Positions 33,011 to 45,071 of a stretch of 64,000 nt of DNA are shown piece after piece. The position numbers and the translations under genes are program-made. Position 1 is the stretch's first letter; every line of letters starts with the position of its first letter. The notes under the pieces were generated by a model, which worked only from the letters and a program-made list of their open reading frames with translations, made no database searches and had not been told where the DNA came from. Source of the DNA: Immersiella caudata (Eukaryota > Ascomycota > Sordariomycetes > Sordariales > Lasiosphaeriaceae); the NCBI GenBank assembly GCA_030512335.1, contig JAULSU010000002.1, positions 4,836,001 to 4,900,000 of the forward strand, in the 5' to 3' direction.

Positions 33011-34945
33011 CGTCGCCCTGTGATCAGGCGCCTGGCCGACCAAGCGTCGCCGTGCTGACAAGGAGGATGGCTGTCCTGCTGGAAAGTCTGTGGCGCCGTT
33101 TGGTCGATGGCTAGGTAACTATATGCGCTGGGCGAAGTGGTCCAGGGGTTACATTCGTTGCTCGGTATCCTCAACGACTCGCCGATCTTTGATGCTGATC
33201 ATCGCCCGCGTTCGGTGTTCGTCGTACGCTGCACAACGCCAATGGGCGAATTCGACAAATTCGAGACAGAGCAAATGGACAACACAGAGCGGACCATAAT
33301 GCGGGCGGGAGGCAGCATATGTGCTGTCTCATGCCGCAGGAAAATGGCCGCAGAGACCCCGATCATTGCGGAATTCATGTCGGCTGTGCGCCGGGCTCCA
33401 TACATGGTCCACTACCCGAAGCTGCCGGCAAACAGGGCTCCCAGGGCCTGTTGGGAGGAGCGTCAACGGGAGATAGCGCATGTTTGGGCAGGGAGCCAGC
33501 TGTTCCAAAGTCAGTCAGCAACAGACGCACAGCGCTGGAGACAAGGGGTCACCATACGCAGAAGCTCCGCTCCGGGTTGCACCTTGCGGCTAGATTGGTG
33601 CGAGACTGAGAGAATGGAGCCAATGCGCAACCCCCACGCCAATCAGTCCTCCCGAAAGGACGAGGAGGTGGGCGGCTCAAAGTCCCTTGTGCGGGTCCGC
33701 ACCGGGGAGGTGGGAATCGCGAAGCCTGGGTCTGGACGACATGGCTGGAAAGCCGGGCCGATTGAAGGATCTCAATGAAGAAGCTCCGCAGCCACCCAAC
33801 TCGCTGGCTCCGCCAACAAGCGAATTGCGGGCCGCCGGCGAACTAATCGCGCCGCACGTTGGCAACCTCGCGGATGGAGCTTGTGGGTGTGTTCGCGCTC
33901 CATTAGTGCGACACGACGAGGTCTTTGAAGGTTCGCAGTGGACTGGAAGCTGTTGCCGCGAGGAAGGGCGCGAGGTCGTTGGGGCTTGGCAAACGAAGGT
34001 CAAAGCCAGGGTTAGGGTGGCAGCTTCCGCTCCCTCCCCTCTTCACCTCGCGAAAGCTCATCGTCAGCACACTGGATAATGATGAGCACGACCAATGTGA
34101 TCAACCACTTTTAACGGACTCCGGATGGGTTGAACATCGAATTATTTGGCCTTTTTTTTTCAAGGCGCATTTGCCTTTGCTGGCGGAGAAGAGGATTTTG
34201 GTCAAGCCAAAATCACTTTGGCAATTTGGCAACCACGACCCAATCTTGCACCCACACAATGGCAACGCACCGCATCCAACGCGGCAGGTAATTTGGGTCC
34301 ACAATCACCAAAAACTCGAACCGCTGAGCGCCAGTCCGAGTACACATAGAAATTCCCAAACGCTTGGACCAATACTAGGCCATCCCAACGCCCCCCAAGT
34401 CTCTTCTTCCACAGTCTCAACATGTCACTCAAGACTTTGATCGCGCCCTTCTGCGTCGGAGCTCCCGCATAGAGGGGTCATCAGCTTGATTGGCCCGAGT
34501 TTCACGGCCATGTCGACTTCCGGGGTTCAACAAAGAGCCGCAAAGAGAATGACCAACAGCTTGTACCACCACGTTCACAGCCTGGACAACCTCACCGATA
34601 TCCGATTCTTCCTGATCAATATCACCATCGCCGGGGCTTATTCTTTCTCCAGAATCTCATCCTGCCATGCTGCTCTTCTTCTTATATGGGTTAGGACAGC
34701 TCCCAGGACAGGGGCCGCCTCCAATCCGGGAATCGCACCCTTTCGCCCCGGGCCTAGCTCCCTTGTTGCGGCCTGGCGCAGGTTCCCGATGCCAAAGTAC
34801 CACAGTAGACAAGGTTGCTGCCAAGGTGTTGCTGGAGGTGCGGGGTAGTCTCTTGGTTGTCATCGCGTAAGACGAGGACACCCTCCCGGAGATAATCCTG
34901 AAGCGCTCTTTTCGGTGCTAGGCTTCATTTGTCCACAAAGACAGT
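33011..34945. other. Intergenic, nothing recognised
   Basis: About 1.9 kb. Open frames up to ~213 codons exist but carry no motif or coherent composition. A short nested inverted repeat occurs near 33131-33185. Confidence 0.45.
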
Positions 34946-36046
34946 ATGGCGGGCGCGAACGAACAGCAGGCTGACATTGCGGACGTAAGTGCTATCCAGG
35001 AGTATTCCACTAGAGCCGGGACCTAACCTGTGCTGTACCCCTAGGACCCGCTGTTTGATGAAGCCAGTGATGAACGATGGCGACTCGGTCGTGGGTAGCG
35101 AAAGGGTACGTACCTCAAACGACCCTAGGCATTGGCGCAAAGTCAAACGGACACTGCTGACACAAGTTTCCCCCTGCAGCACTCTCTCGGCATCCTCTTT
35201 GAATTCCACCATTCTTCAATACCGCAACCTTCACGGCCGGACCTACCAAAACTTCGGCGGCGGTAACAACGAGTACTAGGCTCCCAAATGGCGATACTCG
35301 GAACGAACAACTAGACATCAACCACCATCTCCTTACCACCGGTCTCGTCGGCAAACTCTATCTCAACCCCCTCGACAAGCCCACCAATGTCCTCGACGTC
35401 GGCACCAGCACCGGAATCTGGGCTCTCGATTTCGCAGACGAGTTCCCTCATGCCGACGTAACCGGGATCGACCTCACCTATTCAACCCTCATGGGTCCCT
35501 TCCAACTGCAAGTTCGTTATCGACGATGCCTCGAAGCCCTGGACATGCCCTGATGACACGTTCGATTACATTCATATCCACTACATGCTTGGTACCTTCA
35601 AGGACTGGGTTGCCGTCTACCGAGAGGTCTGCCGCTGTCTGGGACCCGGTGGCTGGATCGAGCACGCGGACGTTTCACACAACGTCTTTGCCGAAGGGGA
35701 ACATTTTTGAAGACTGGATTGGAGTTTCAAGCAAGCTGGTTCCATAACAGGCCAGACCTTTGAGATCATCGATGATGGCAAATACACCCGGTGGATGGAA
35801 GAAGCCAGGTTCAAGGACATCAAGAAGCAAACTTGAAGCTACCTGTGGGCGCGTGGCCAGCTGACAAGGCTCTCAGGGAGCTGGGGAGTGTGCACCAGGC
35901 GTCGTTGGTGACGGGCCTCGATGGGTTCGGGATGTACGTTTTGACGCATGTGATGGGTTGGAAAGTACGAGGAGGTGCAGGCATTTTTCAACGAGGTAAA
36001 AGCGGGGTTGACGAACAAGTCGCATCATGGATACTGTGTTTGGTAA
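34946..36046 (+). pseudogene. LaeA-like SAM methyltransferase pseudogene
   Basis: Reading fragments in three frames recovers a nearly full-length member of the fungal LaeA-like class-I methyltransferase family. It has an acidic N-terminus, a YRNLHGRTYQNFGGG stretch, AdoMet motif I (NVLDVGTSTGIWALDFA, 35385-35430), a motif-II/post-I acidic loop, YMLGTFKDWVAVYREV, then PGGWIEHADV and a C-terminal helix region. Lesions: frameshifts near 35072, 35286, 35500, 35706 (T run) and 35835, and a TAG at 35277-35279 where the family has Trp. Two introns keep good splice signals (34985-35043 and 35106-35179). Intact relatives are nuclear regulators of secondary metabolism or development, or tailoring enzymes. 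This copy cannot make a full protein. Neighbouring core genes carry no such errors. Confidence 0.85.
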
Positions 36047-37989
36047 GTAAGCTCCGCGATGTAGGAGCCGACCCCAGAAAACTGACGTGTCGAAGGGGAA
36101 CTGCTTGGGCTCAGCAGCCCTTGGAGTAGGCAAGTTTCGACGGCCCGGATTCTCTTTCGCGGGGGTTTTGTGACGACTTCAGCGCGGCATAATACCCTTT
36201 TGACAGAAATGCCTTCATCAATCACCAGAATTCGAGTTCGACATGTGTCCAACGTCCGGCATAACGTGCATGCGCCACAGCCGAAATGAGGGTGGTTGTT
36301 GAATCTGAACCGCGCGCCCTTTTCGACAGACACTTAGTGCCAGGACATTGAGGCCGCCACACTCAAGTGTATGTTTCTGAGGCAGAGCAGAATACAGAAA
36401 CGTGGGGTCTTTCTGCTGCAACCACTGTGCCGTTTTTGGTCATGTTATCGCACGCGGCAGGGATTTCCGTCGGCGTGATCATCCCATCTTTTCTCTTCGC
36501 CCTGGGTAATTCACCGAGCGGTAATGGTGGCCCGGCGTGCTTTCATTCACTTCAATAAAAAAAACCTTGTTGCGCCACCCCCCCGCTCTCTCCGCTCCTG
36601 GCCCTCGACCTAGGCCACCACGGCTTCCGCGCCTCTTCCGGCGTGAACATGACAACTCGAGTTGCTCACCAGCTTGGCTTGGCGATACGATGCTTGCCAC
36701 TTCTACCCGACTCCTTGGCTCCGGAAACACGACTGCCACTCCAGCCCGCATGTTTCGTCCCGGTCTGTACGTGGCGAACCAAACCAGGAACGCACTTGCT
36801 TCTTGGAGTCGGCTGTTGGCGCGGCTTCCTTGCAAGCTTTGAGCGCCTCGCAAGCTCTGATTACGCTTTGCCTCCTCAGCAGAGGGAATCACTCCCTATC
36901 CTGACACGGTAAGAATGAGAAAGCATACATTGGGAGGAAAGGAAAAGAAAAATCTCATCTCAGACAAGAGGGGAAGTAGCCGTAGGATCCGACCGCGTGA
37001 ACCCCCAACGTGCATGAGGGCAGTCAGGGCGCGGTTGGTCGATATCATGCTGCCAACTTACATCTGGCCGGAGCCGGAGATGCCTGTTTCAGTCTGTGAA
37101 TTGGTAACCGTGGTTGCCGTTCATGTAGTTTTTCCTCAAACAATGACGAAATATCGAGAACCCGGAAGGTGCCCGTTGGCGTGGGATTTCCTCCGAGTGG
37201 TTCCAGTGGAACGTTTAGGGGCCAGGTGGCCGTAAGCTTCAGCTGTAGGATTAGTTCACTTTTAATTGGTGAAAAGGGGCGTGCTGCAGTGGGGAGTCGA
37301 ATTTGGATTCATCATGGTAGGGGTGTTTAGCAGCCAGAACACATAGACTATTGTTGTGTTGCGCGTGATTAATTGCCTGGGGGCAAAGGCATCGCCAAAG
37401 AGTCATCTGGAAGGCAGGACAAACGAAGGGAGGCGAGAGATATACTCATTTATGGGGAGTGTTGCACTGATGTTGACCCGTTTGCTCCCGGTAGGTATGC
37501 TTCAGGCTGAGCCCAACTGATAGGTGAATTCTTAACTGGACAGTTGTGTCGCTTGTTCCTGACACCATCAAGCCCTTTCCCTCCTAACTTATGGTTCTCA
37601 AGCCCACCGTGACTTCGAGAGCAATGAAGGTTGCGCGCTGCGATCTGGATCCACCGTAAAAATGCGTTTGTATTGGTAGTGAATGGTCGTCTGATACTGA
37701 ATCAGAGGCCTTCCCCCTCTGGTCAATGCCAGAGTGACACCTATCTACGTTGAATGTAATTCTCATCTCGTTCCGAGTCGTTGAGGGCCCCAACTATGGC
37801 TTCACCATCGTAGCGAGTGTCAGCTCGGGCGATTGATGGCAATGGGGATATAAACCCAGGCATTTCCTACAATTCAAGTACTTGAATTGAACCAGCGGGT
37901 AATTCGTCAGCCTGAGCGCCGTCGCACAGCAACAAGACAATCTACCAGGCCACTCTCGGATCACGACGGCTACGACCGCCTCCTTCACC
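36047..37989. other. Intergenic, nothing recognised
   Basis: About 1.9 kb between two pseudogenes. Open frames are short and motif-free. No tRNA or repeat was noticed. Confidence 0.45.
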
Positions 37990-39642
37990 ATGTCATCCTC
38001 TACACCCCCCTTTCCCCTTCTCGATCTCTCCCCTGATATCATCCTCTGTGTATACGACAATCTTTCTCTCCATGACAGAGGCAATTTTCGTCTTGCCTGC
38101 AAGGCCCTGAACGACATCATCGGCCGCTACGACCCAAGCCAGCTCGTTATCTTCCGAAAGAACCGAGATCTTGTCTTTCTTCGAGAGACAGCCGCCTGCG
38201 AGCGCCTCGCGCGCTGAGTCGAGGAGCTCGTCTACCTCCCCGATAGCCTCGACGTCGATATCAAGACGAGCGAAGATATTGCAAAGTTCTATAAGCCGGA
38301 TGAAGTTTTTGAGGTCGGTAGAGTGTGGCATCAATGGTTTTACCCAGAAGAACAAATCGCCAGGATCCACAAAGAATGGACCTTTGAGAACCTGGACCAC
38401 AACCAGATTGAAGAGGGCCCAATGAGTTATTATGATGGCCATAATCTTGGGGGATGCAGAAAGTGGACTTCTCCTGCTGGTTCGCCTACGCCAACCAAGG
38501 CGGAAACGATGGCGACCCTCTATCAGCAGTTAGCGCAGGAGCAGCGTTTGATCGCCCTTTCGCAGGACGACAAGGTGGCTCTGCGCGAATCCCTCGCGAA
38601 GTTCCCAAACTTGCGAGCATTGGAGATTCTATGCGACCGGGGCGTCAACTACTCCAGCGCCTGGATACACCACTCTCTCGCCAACGCGTTTTGCGGGGAG
38701 AGAAGAGTGGGAGTCCCATGGGAGCCCCTCCACTTCGGACCCGTGGTGTTCGATAGTGGCTGGGCGAGGGACCCAGAAACCCTCAAAAAGGAGGAAATCA
38801 ATTTCGGCTTCCTCAAAGGCCTGTTCGAGTACCAACACACATGACCTTGCCGGAGGAAGATACGAAGCCTGAGACGCCGCGGGGCAAGTTGGCCCTATCT
38901 CCAGGTCAGCAACTGAAGCGCATCAAAATTAGTTGGATACATTACTCGAAGCTGGAAGGAGATCTGGACGCCAAGTGTGACGCAAACAGCGGGCCAGCTA
39001 TCCGATTTCTATTTTGGTCTTTCCTGCAGCAATCTCAACGTTGTTGCGCTCTATATTACCTCCGACCGTTGTGAGGGATCAACCTGCATCTGTACTAACT
39101 TCATGGCGAAATGCCATGTTCGGCGATTCCTCAAGGCGTTGCCGCAACTGCGGGAACTTTGCATCAAGTTCAACGGGAGCGGACAAGACATCCAAGAGGG
39201 GAGTCGAGCTATATACGAACCCCACGCGCAGCTGTCGCACATAGTCGAACCCGGCTATGTTTGGCCAGCGCTGGAGACCTTGACGTTGAGCCATATTGGA
39301 AGTCTTGCGGCCGAACTGACATCCGTTATCAACTCACACCCTTCTCTGACCTTTGTTCACTTGACGGCTGTCGGCATCTTGGACCCCAACTTCGATGAAT
39401 TTTCAGATTTTCGAGCATCCATCAAGCCTGGTAACCGGGTGTTGCTGGATAACCTGACATCGGATACAAAACGCTATTCACTCCCTTGGCTGGTGTGGTA
39501 TCGCGAGTCAAGCGGTGACTGGCGTGAGCTCTCTCGCATCTGGCCCTGGGCACCGCCTGACGAAGGCGAAGAGAGAGGAGAGTACGAGAGAAACGGTGCC
39601 AACAATCTGGAACTTGAACGGCGGTTTGCGGACACATGGTGA
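37990..39642 (+). pseudogene. F-box-like protein pseudogene
   Basis: The frame opens with MSSSTPPFPLLDLSPDIIL and continues LSLHDRGNFRLACKALNDI, an F-box-like N-terminus (Leu-Pro-x-x-Ile type followed by RLACK). A TGA at 38215-38217 interrupts it, after which the same frame continues with coherent coding to 38842. The reading then shifts frame for 38841 to about 38980 (QQLKRIKISWIHY) and back again to 39642, with leucine-rich segments such as RRFLKALPQLRELCIKF and ALETLTLSHIGS. Without the lesions it would be about 550 aa, a normal fungal F-box/LRR-like protein expected to recruit substrates to SCF ubiquitin ligase. One nonsense codon and two frameshifts make it a pseudogene unless unusual splicing is used. 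Confidence 0.78.
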
Positions 39643-40884
39643 GGTTGGGTGCGAGGATAACGTTGTGAGTCGAGCTACTTTTCGCTGGCGATAGAGGCCT
39701 CTTGAGAAGGTCGAGAGAGACTCGGAAGACAAGTCGTTGAGTTCGCAGATAGCTAGCGGAGTTAGTATTCACAAAATTGGACGTTGATCGCCATTCCCGT
39801 CGACACATCAGAAAGTGTTTGATAATCGAAACGCTTGCCGCTTGCCCGATGTTGGCACATCCATGCAGGCGGGAGGATTCTCTCCTGCGAGGCGGGGGGT
39901 GCCGAGGGCCCTCGTCCCGAATGAGCGGATGAGATTGGGCGGTCTCAAGCCCACATGCGTTGACGTGCGTCTCGCTGCAGCCTCGAAATCAAGACTGTGG
40001 CCGTTGGAGGCTCCACGGTTCCATCAGTCAGATGAGCTGGTGTCGCGCGCCGTCAAGCATGCAGTGCGGAGAAGCTGGCCACCATACTCGGATCCGGGCA
40101 AAGATCCCGAGAAGGATGCAATGTCGTTGTCAAGGCCTCGGCTCTCCCCAAGTTTTCGTGGGCCTCAGTAAGCCGCGCACGGGCGGAAAGGAGCGTGGAG
40201 AGACGAGGCTTTTGCGACATTTGGACCCACTGTGGGCTGCCCCGCACGAAAACTGCCCCCAGGCAGCCTATCACGAGTCGCCGATTTACCACAGGCAATG
40301 AGCACCCGCCTGTCCGGCAGGGCATGACGCTTCCGAGATTGGCCGGCGCGCCCCTCCAACAGCCAAAAGCCGACCCGATCTCTTGTCGGCCTCGAGCTCG
40401 ACATGAAGACGCTCCCAAAGTGCGCGCATCACACCACCACCACCCAGTCGAAATTTCGCGCAAATACCCCGTCATAACCGCCGCAACGGTAACTTCTCCC
40501 CATTCTCGTCTGAAGTTCTCCCACGGCGGGCGCGCGCGACGCCTACACTTTACGAGTCAAGCAATCGCCGCAAGGAACAAGGCCCTCCATTGTTCGAAAG
40601 GAAACCTTATTTCGCCACGCTATACCGCTCCCGCGCCTTTCCGCCGAGCCAACGACGGGCTAGTCCATCGTAGAATACCTGAGCTGAAATCACAAGCAAA
40701 CCCCGAAACCGCAACGCGGACGTCGAAACCTGCCGTTTCACCGACCCGCGACAACCTCAAACACCACAACCTCCAACTATCTCCACGACTGCTCCATCTC
40801 CGCCCCCAACAAACACGACGACCACCCCCGGGGCAACACCAAGCTCACCCGTTCCAAACTCCTCCGCCTCTCACCACCACAACC
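39643..40884. other. Long 5' flank of the Ser/Pro-rich gene
   Basis: The plus-strand frame is open from 40195 into the gene, but its N-terminal part is low-complexity Thr/Pro/His. No other gene is supported. Confidence 0.4.
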
Positions 40885-41346
40885 ATGTCGGGCTCCCAAC
40901 GCCCCTTCTTCCTCTCTACCTTCTTCGCCGCCTTCCGCCAACAACCCCCCTCCCTCTCCGCCTCGACCTCCCCCCCTCAACACACCCACCAACACAAACC
41001 AACCACCACCACCGTCGTCGCCACCACCCCCCGCAACATCGGCACCTCCACCGGCGCCGCTGCATCAAGCACATCCCCCGCCGGCGGACCCTCTCGCTCG
41101 GGGGTCATCGGCCAACTACCGATCCACTCCCCGCGATCGCATCACCATGGTGGTATCCCGATCCCGCAGCCGGGGCGCAGGCGGGGGAGCGATAGTTCGA
41201 GTGAGGGGTTTAGGGAGGTGCTTGGGGCCGATAAGCTGTATATCGGGGGGAGGACAGCGACGGGGGAGGAGAAGTTCTTTAAGCTTGGGGTTGTACGGAG
41301 AGTGAGGAGTGGGGACCGGTTGAGTTTGGATCGGTTGAGTCTTTGA
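40885..41346 (+). CDS. Conserved short Ser/Pro/Thr-rich fungal protein
   Basis: A single exon of 153 aa. The ATG at 40885 (MSGSQRPFFLSTFFAAFRQ) is chosen because the upstream open frame is low-complexity. A variable Ser/Thr/Pro/His-rich middle is followed by a compact C-terminal block (ADKLYIGGRTATGEEKFFKL, then VVRRVRSGDRLSLDRLSL) that is far less repetitive and looks constrained. I recall uncharacterised Sordariomycete proteins ending in this way, but I know no function. The Ser-rich RGSDSSSEGF region and basic/Ser tail suggest phosphorylation. There is no signal peptide or obvious membrane span. Confidence 0.7.
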   Translation: MSGSQRPFFLSTFFAAFRQQPPSLSASTSPPQHTHQHKPTTTTVVATTPRNIGTSTGAAASSTSPAGGPSRSGVIGQLPIHSPRSHHHGGIPIPQPGRRRGSDSSSEGFREVLGADKLYIGGRTATGEEKFFKLGVVRRVRSGDRLSLDRLSL

Positions 41347-41754
41347 TGGCGGTTGGGATGATGGGGGTTTAAGAGGTTAAGAGGGTTAGAAACTACACAT
41401 ATGGATTGGCGGGTTGGGGGTGAACATCTTTCATCTTGGGTTGGGCTGGGCTGGCGTTTTGGGTTGGCGTTAGAGGGGTTTTAGTCTCGTCTGCCACAAA
41501 TATGGACGATAAGGTTACAGATCATGGGTATCGGTATGGGCTGACGGGGTAAAACACAGCGTACACAGGACCTGACACGGGATGCTTTGGGAAGGCCAGG
41601 CCGCAAGACAAACGGACGGAGACACAATGACGAGGGCGCTAGATGTTCTGTGCGGGATTACGCATTTCATGAGCGGATAAGAAGAGGAACATATTACAAG
41701 TTGTGATGGTCTTTGTATATATTTGAGACAAGATGGACTCCAAGAATATTCTTA

Positions 41755-43743
41755 TCACCACATAAACCGCTGCACTTTTCTGTCGTCTAGGAGTTCCCCG
41801 TCTGGGAATTTCCAGAAGAATGGCTTGAAGAGAAACATGTACATTGTTCCGACGTTGATAGCCAGGAACCAGATTGTTTCCAGGGCCAGTCTCGGGTCTA
41901 CCTTGAGCTTTCGTGCCCATCCTGAGTTGGGGAGGTACCCTTCGATTTGGCTCGCAGGGCTCCAAGAGGGTACCAATAGTCTCCAGAATACCCATGGGAG
42001 AATGAAGTAACGAGGTTCGACCAGCGGTGCCGTCATCAGCGAAAGTGTCGTGGCGAGGAGCCAAAACAGGGCAGTGGATGTTTGTGGACCTGGTGACGCC
42101 GAAGCGGGGGGCTTGGCCTTGGTTTCCCCATGAGATGCGCCGCTAGTCTTGGCGGGGCTTCCGGAGAGCGTGTTCCAGACCAGCCATCTCGAGAGAGTGT
42201 ACCCTGCCACGAGGAGGTAGCGAATCTTGAGGGAGCGGAGGATGGTGTAGCGGAAGATGTAGAACATGTAATGTCGGTTGTCCGCCAGGGTGAAGGGGTG
42301 GATGATGGTGTTGAACTTGACGACGGCCAGAGAGATGGCGATTGTGCCGAGAATGTACGGGATGTAGTAGGACTTGTTGATCATCTGCATGATGAGTGGT
42401 TTCTCGGTAGTTCCTGGTTGGGAGGCAGAGGAGAATAGGCGTAACGGGGCGAGAACGAAGGGGAGGAGTGAGGGAAGAAGGAGAGGGGCGGAGAAGAAGG
42501 CGAAGAACGGCCAGATATAGAGCATCTGGGCCAGGTGGATGGTGGCCACATGGTTGGATTTGTCTCCTGCAAACAAGTAAGTATGGCGAGAAGAAGAAGA
42601 GTAGCACTGAGTGAGGGGAGCATACCGAGAACAACTCCGCCGTTCCAAGCAACGAACCCAGCGAACAGGCCGAGCACAGTGACGTGAGGCCAGACCTGCC
42701 TTAAAACCTTGAATGGGTTGCAGACAGCGGCAATCCCGATGCTCAGGAAGCAGAATAGCCAATCTACAAAGTCAGTTTGAGTTCACAAAGGGTTCAGGAG
42801 CCTCCTTACCTTCCGGCCAGGCGGCGTTGAGCTTAGGATCATGCATATCCCCAACCGAGTCTCTCCACACATAAAATCGGATATGCTCTGAAAGCGAAAG
42901 AGGGCCCTTAGGCGGCTCAACAGGTGGGGGTCTCAGTAGACGGACAGCATGGGCAGCTTCGAGTCCACCCATGTAGACAACCACCCAAAAGACATTGGTC
43001 TGTCTCATAAAGAGCGCGACAGCACCCAAGATTATGGTCCAAATACCGTTAAAAAAGCCAGGGCGTTCGGGCCCAACTCGGAGGAGGTGATTTTGGTAAG
43101 CGAGGAGGACAGCCAGCGTGGATACAACATCGGTGTAATAGAGGGCTGAGAAGAAGAAGACGACCGGGAAGAAGGCGATGTTGAGTCCCGTGTGGAATGA
43201 GGTTAACGGGTCAGCGTTGACGCGTCCTGAGGCTCTCGTAGTGACCAATGCGTGACATTGCGCAGCAATGAGAGCAGTTGACAGAGTTGCCAGGACGTTG
43301 AGGTAGCGGAGGCTGTAGACGGTGCACTGGGCGATCATCCAGAATTTGTGGTAGGCCACCGATAGGGCGTATAACCCTGGGGGCGTGGTGATCTTGTCAT
43401 CCCATTCCACGAATCGCCCCTCGCAGTAGGTTTGCGCTTGAGGGATATGGAAGAACTCATCCTACGAGAAATGTCAATGAGACGAAATGCGCGTCTGATG
43501 ATGTGAGAAGCGACAAACCAGATACGGCTCAGGGACATAGTGGCTGACTAGGCCTAGCCATGAGCGGGCAAAAATATAGAGAAAGAGAAAACCGCCGGTA
43601 GTGGCGAGTTGGGCGTGTAGAGTCGAGTTTTGGACGGCGCCTTTGCCGCGAGCGAGGAGCTGTTCAAGCAGAATGGCTGTCCCAACGGCCTTGACCAGCT
43701 CGCGGTAGCTGACAGCGCCCCACAGCAACTGGGCGACGTCCAT
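41755..43743 (-). CDS. ALG10: ALG10 (DIE2) Dol-P-Glc alpha-1,2-glucosyltransferase
   Basis: Four exons: 43743-43519, 43461-42810, 42763-42626 and 42566-41755 (introns 57, 46 and 59 nt), giving 608 aa. The lumenal acidic motif DEFFHIPQAQTYCEG at the start of exon 2 is diagnostic. It is followed by WDDKITTPPGLY, MRQTNVFWVVVY, GDKSNHVATIHLAQMLY and the C-terminal EPRYFILPW segment. There are about 12 membrane spans. In the ER it adds the terminal third glucose to the Glc2Man9GlcNAc2 precursor, completing the oligosaccharide recognised by oligosaccharyltransferase. It sits 475 bp downstream of QCR10 on the same strand. The length is standard for fungi. Confidence 0.95.
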
Positions 43744-44217
43744 AGTGAAAATTGAGCGCTGATGTGCTAAAAACGAAGGTGCATCATATCGCGATGATCC
43801 TGTCGAATAAAACTCAACATCAACTTGTGATGATGGATCTGGCTGTGTATTTCACAGTTGCAGCACAAAGAGGACACCCGCAGGACCGGTCCCGTACGAC
43901 CGGCTGCGACGCTGTGTCCAGATCACAGCTGTTGCGAACCAAAGTGTCCATCTGGCCCGTGCACTGCCACACTGCGCTGGCAGCTGCCCCTGACCCCCTG
44001 ACCAAATCAACACGGCCGCCAATTTACGATGTTGATATGACAATATCTTTGCAAGGCGGAAGAACATACGTGTCACAGGAGAGGAGAGTGAGTTCAATGC
44101 TTCAAGATCTATAAACTGTGTCTTTTCATACAGGACGGCTCACAGCACACGCAGGCCTCGCTAGTATGCCCAACCCCTTGCTGAGACAATCTGCAACCGT
44201 TCGCGCAAATGCATTGT

Positions 44218-45071
44218 TTAGAAGGGCTAACGGGGGTCAACATTTCCAGTTCATTAGTGAGGGATGGCTTCGGGATGCTTACGCTGTCAGATGCAGGGAC
44301 AGACCGGTCGTAGTACCTGGTCATGCCGGGGAACTTCTATAGGCTTGTTAGGACCATTATACCACCACGGCAGAAGGCCAAATACCTTGAGGATGTCGTC
44401 CTGGATTCTGGGAATACCGGAGGCAAAGAAGATGACGGTGAAGAGAGCGACACCACCGAACCCGGCAGCCTTGACGCCACTGCAACAACATGTCAGCCTG
44501 GCCCGAATGAACAAATATCACACTTGATTCATCAACCCCTTCACCATCGTGCGTCTCCTCCCCGACACGCCTGCCCAGTACTGCCATGCCGCATCATTAT
44601 GCGCCCATGTTCCTGGGCTAGGGTTCCTGCATGCCGTCCCCTTCCACAAGGAGGTCCCCTGACCGGGCCCGTTCGCCAGGATATAATGTAATAGTGACCA
44701 CTCACAATGAGAAAAGCGACTTCGAGGTGATACCAGCGACCTGGGGCTGGTAGTGGTACCTAGGTGTATCGCGTCAGTCTACACTGCCATTGCGCTTCGC
44801 TGATCCAGCCCTCCACGTGTCCGGCACTACTTCTGTCCCTCCCGGCTCGTCGAAAATCACGCCGTCCGTTGTTTGATCGATGGGTCGCTTACTTAGGGCC
44901 GTACTGGCTCTTGTACTGAGGGTAGTTAACCGATCGGAGAACGGGAGTCTGGATTGACGCAGTTAGCTATCTGAGCGCGCTCGTTGACAACCACCTCTGC
45001 AGCCCCGTGCACGGCCGCAGGCAGGCACAAAGTTTCTCTAGAGGCCAATTGTGACGTACGGGAAAAGGCAT
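44218..45071 (-). CDS. QCR10: Ubiquinol-cytochrome c reductase subunit 10
   Basis: Six exons: 45071-45060 (12 nt), 44948-44893, 44759-44706, 44479-44386, 44336-44283 and 44226-44218 (9 nt), giving 92 aa. The protein starts MPFPTPVLRSVNYPQYKSQY and continues YHYQPQVAGITSKSLFS. The single membrane helix is FGGVALFTVIFFASG, followed by IPRIQDDILK and the conserved end VPASDSPF. This matches the fungal QCR10 family, a small inner-mitochondrial-membrane subunit at the periphery of complex III. All splice phases match and each intron has GT..AG. The tiny first and last exons are easily missed by annotation pipelines. Its start is 279 bp from the divergent MED4 start. Confidence 0.9.

Noticed and set aside
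33131..33185. tRNA gene
   Set aside because: There is D-arm- and anticodon-arm-like pairing, but no T-arm or TTC motif and an oversized loop.
34946..39642. RIP as the cause of the two pseudogenes
   Set aside because: The lesions are mainly single-base indels. Only isolated transitions are present and the GC content is normal.
40195..40884. N-terminal extension of the Ser/Pro-rich protein to a 383-aa frame
   Set aside because: The upstream part is low-complexity Thr/Pro/His with no domain, and a well-placed ATG follows a leader-like stretch at 40885.
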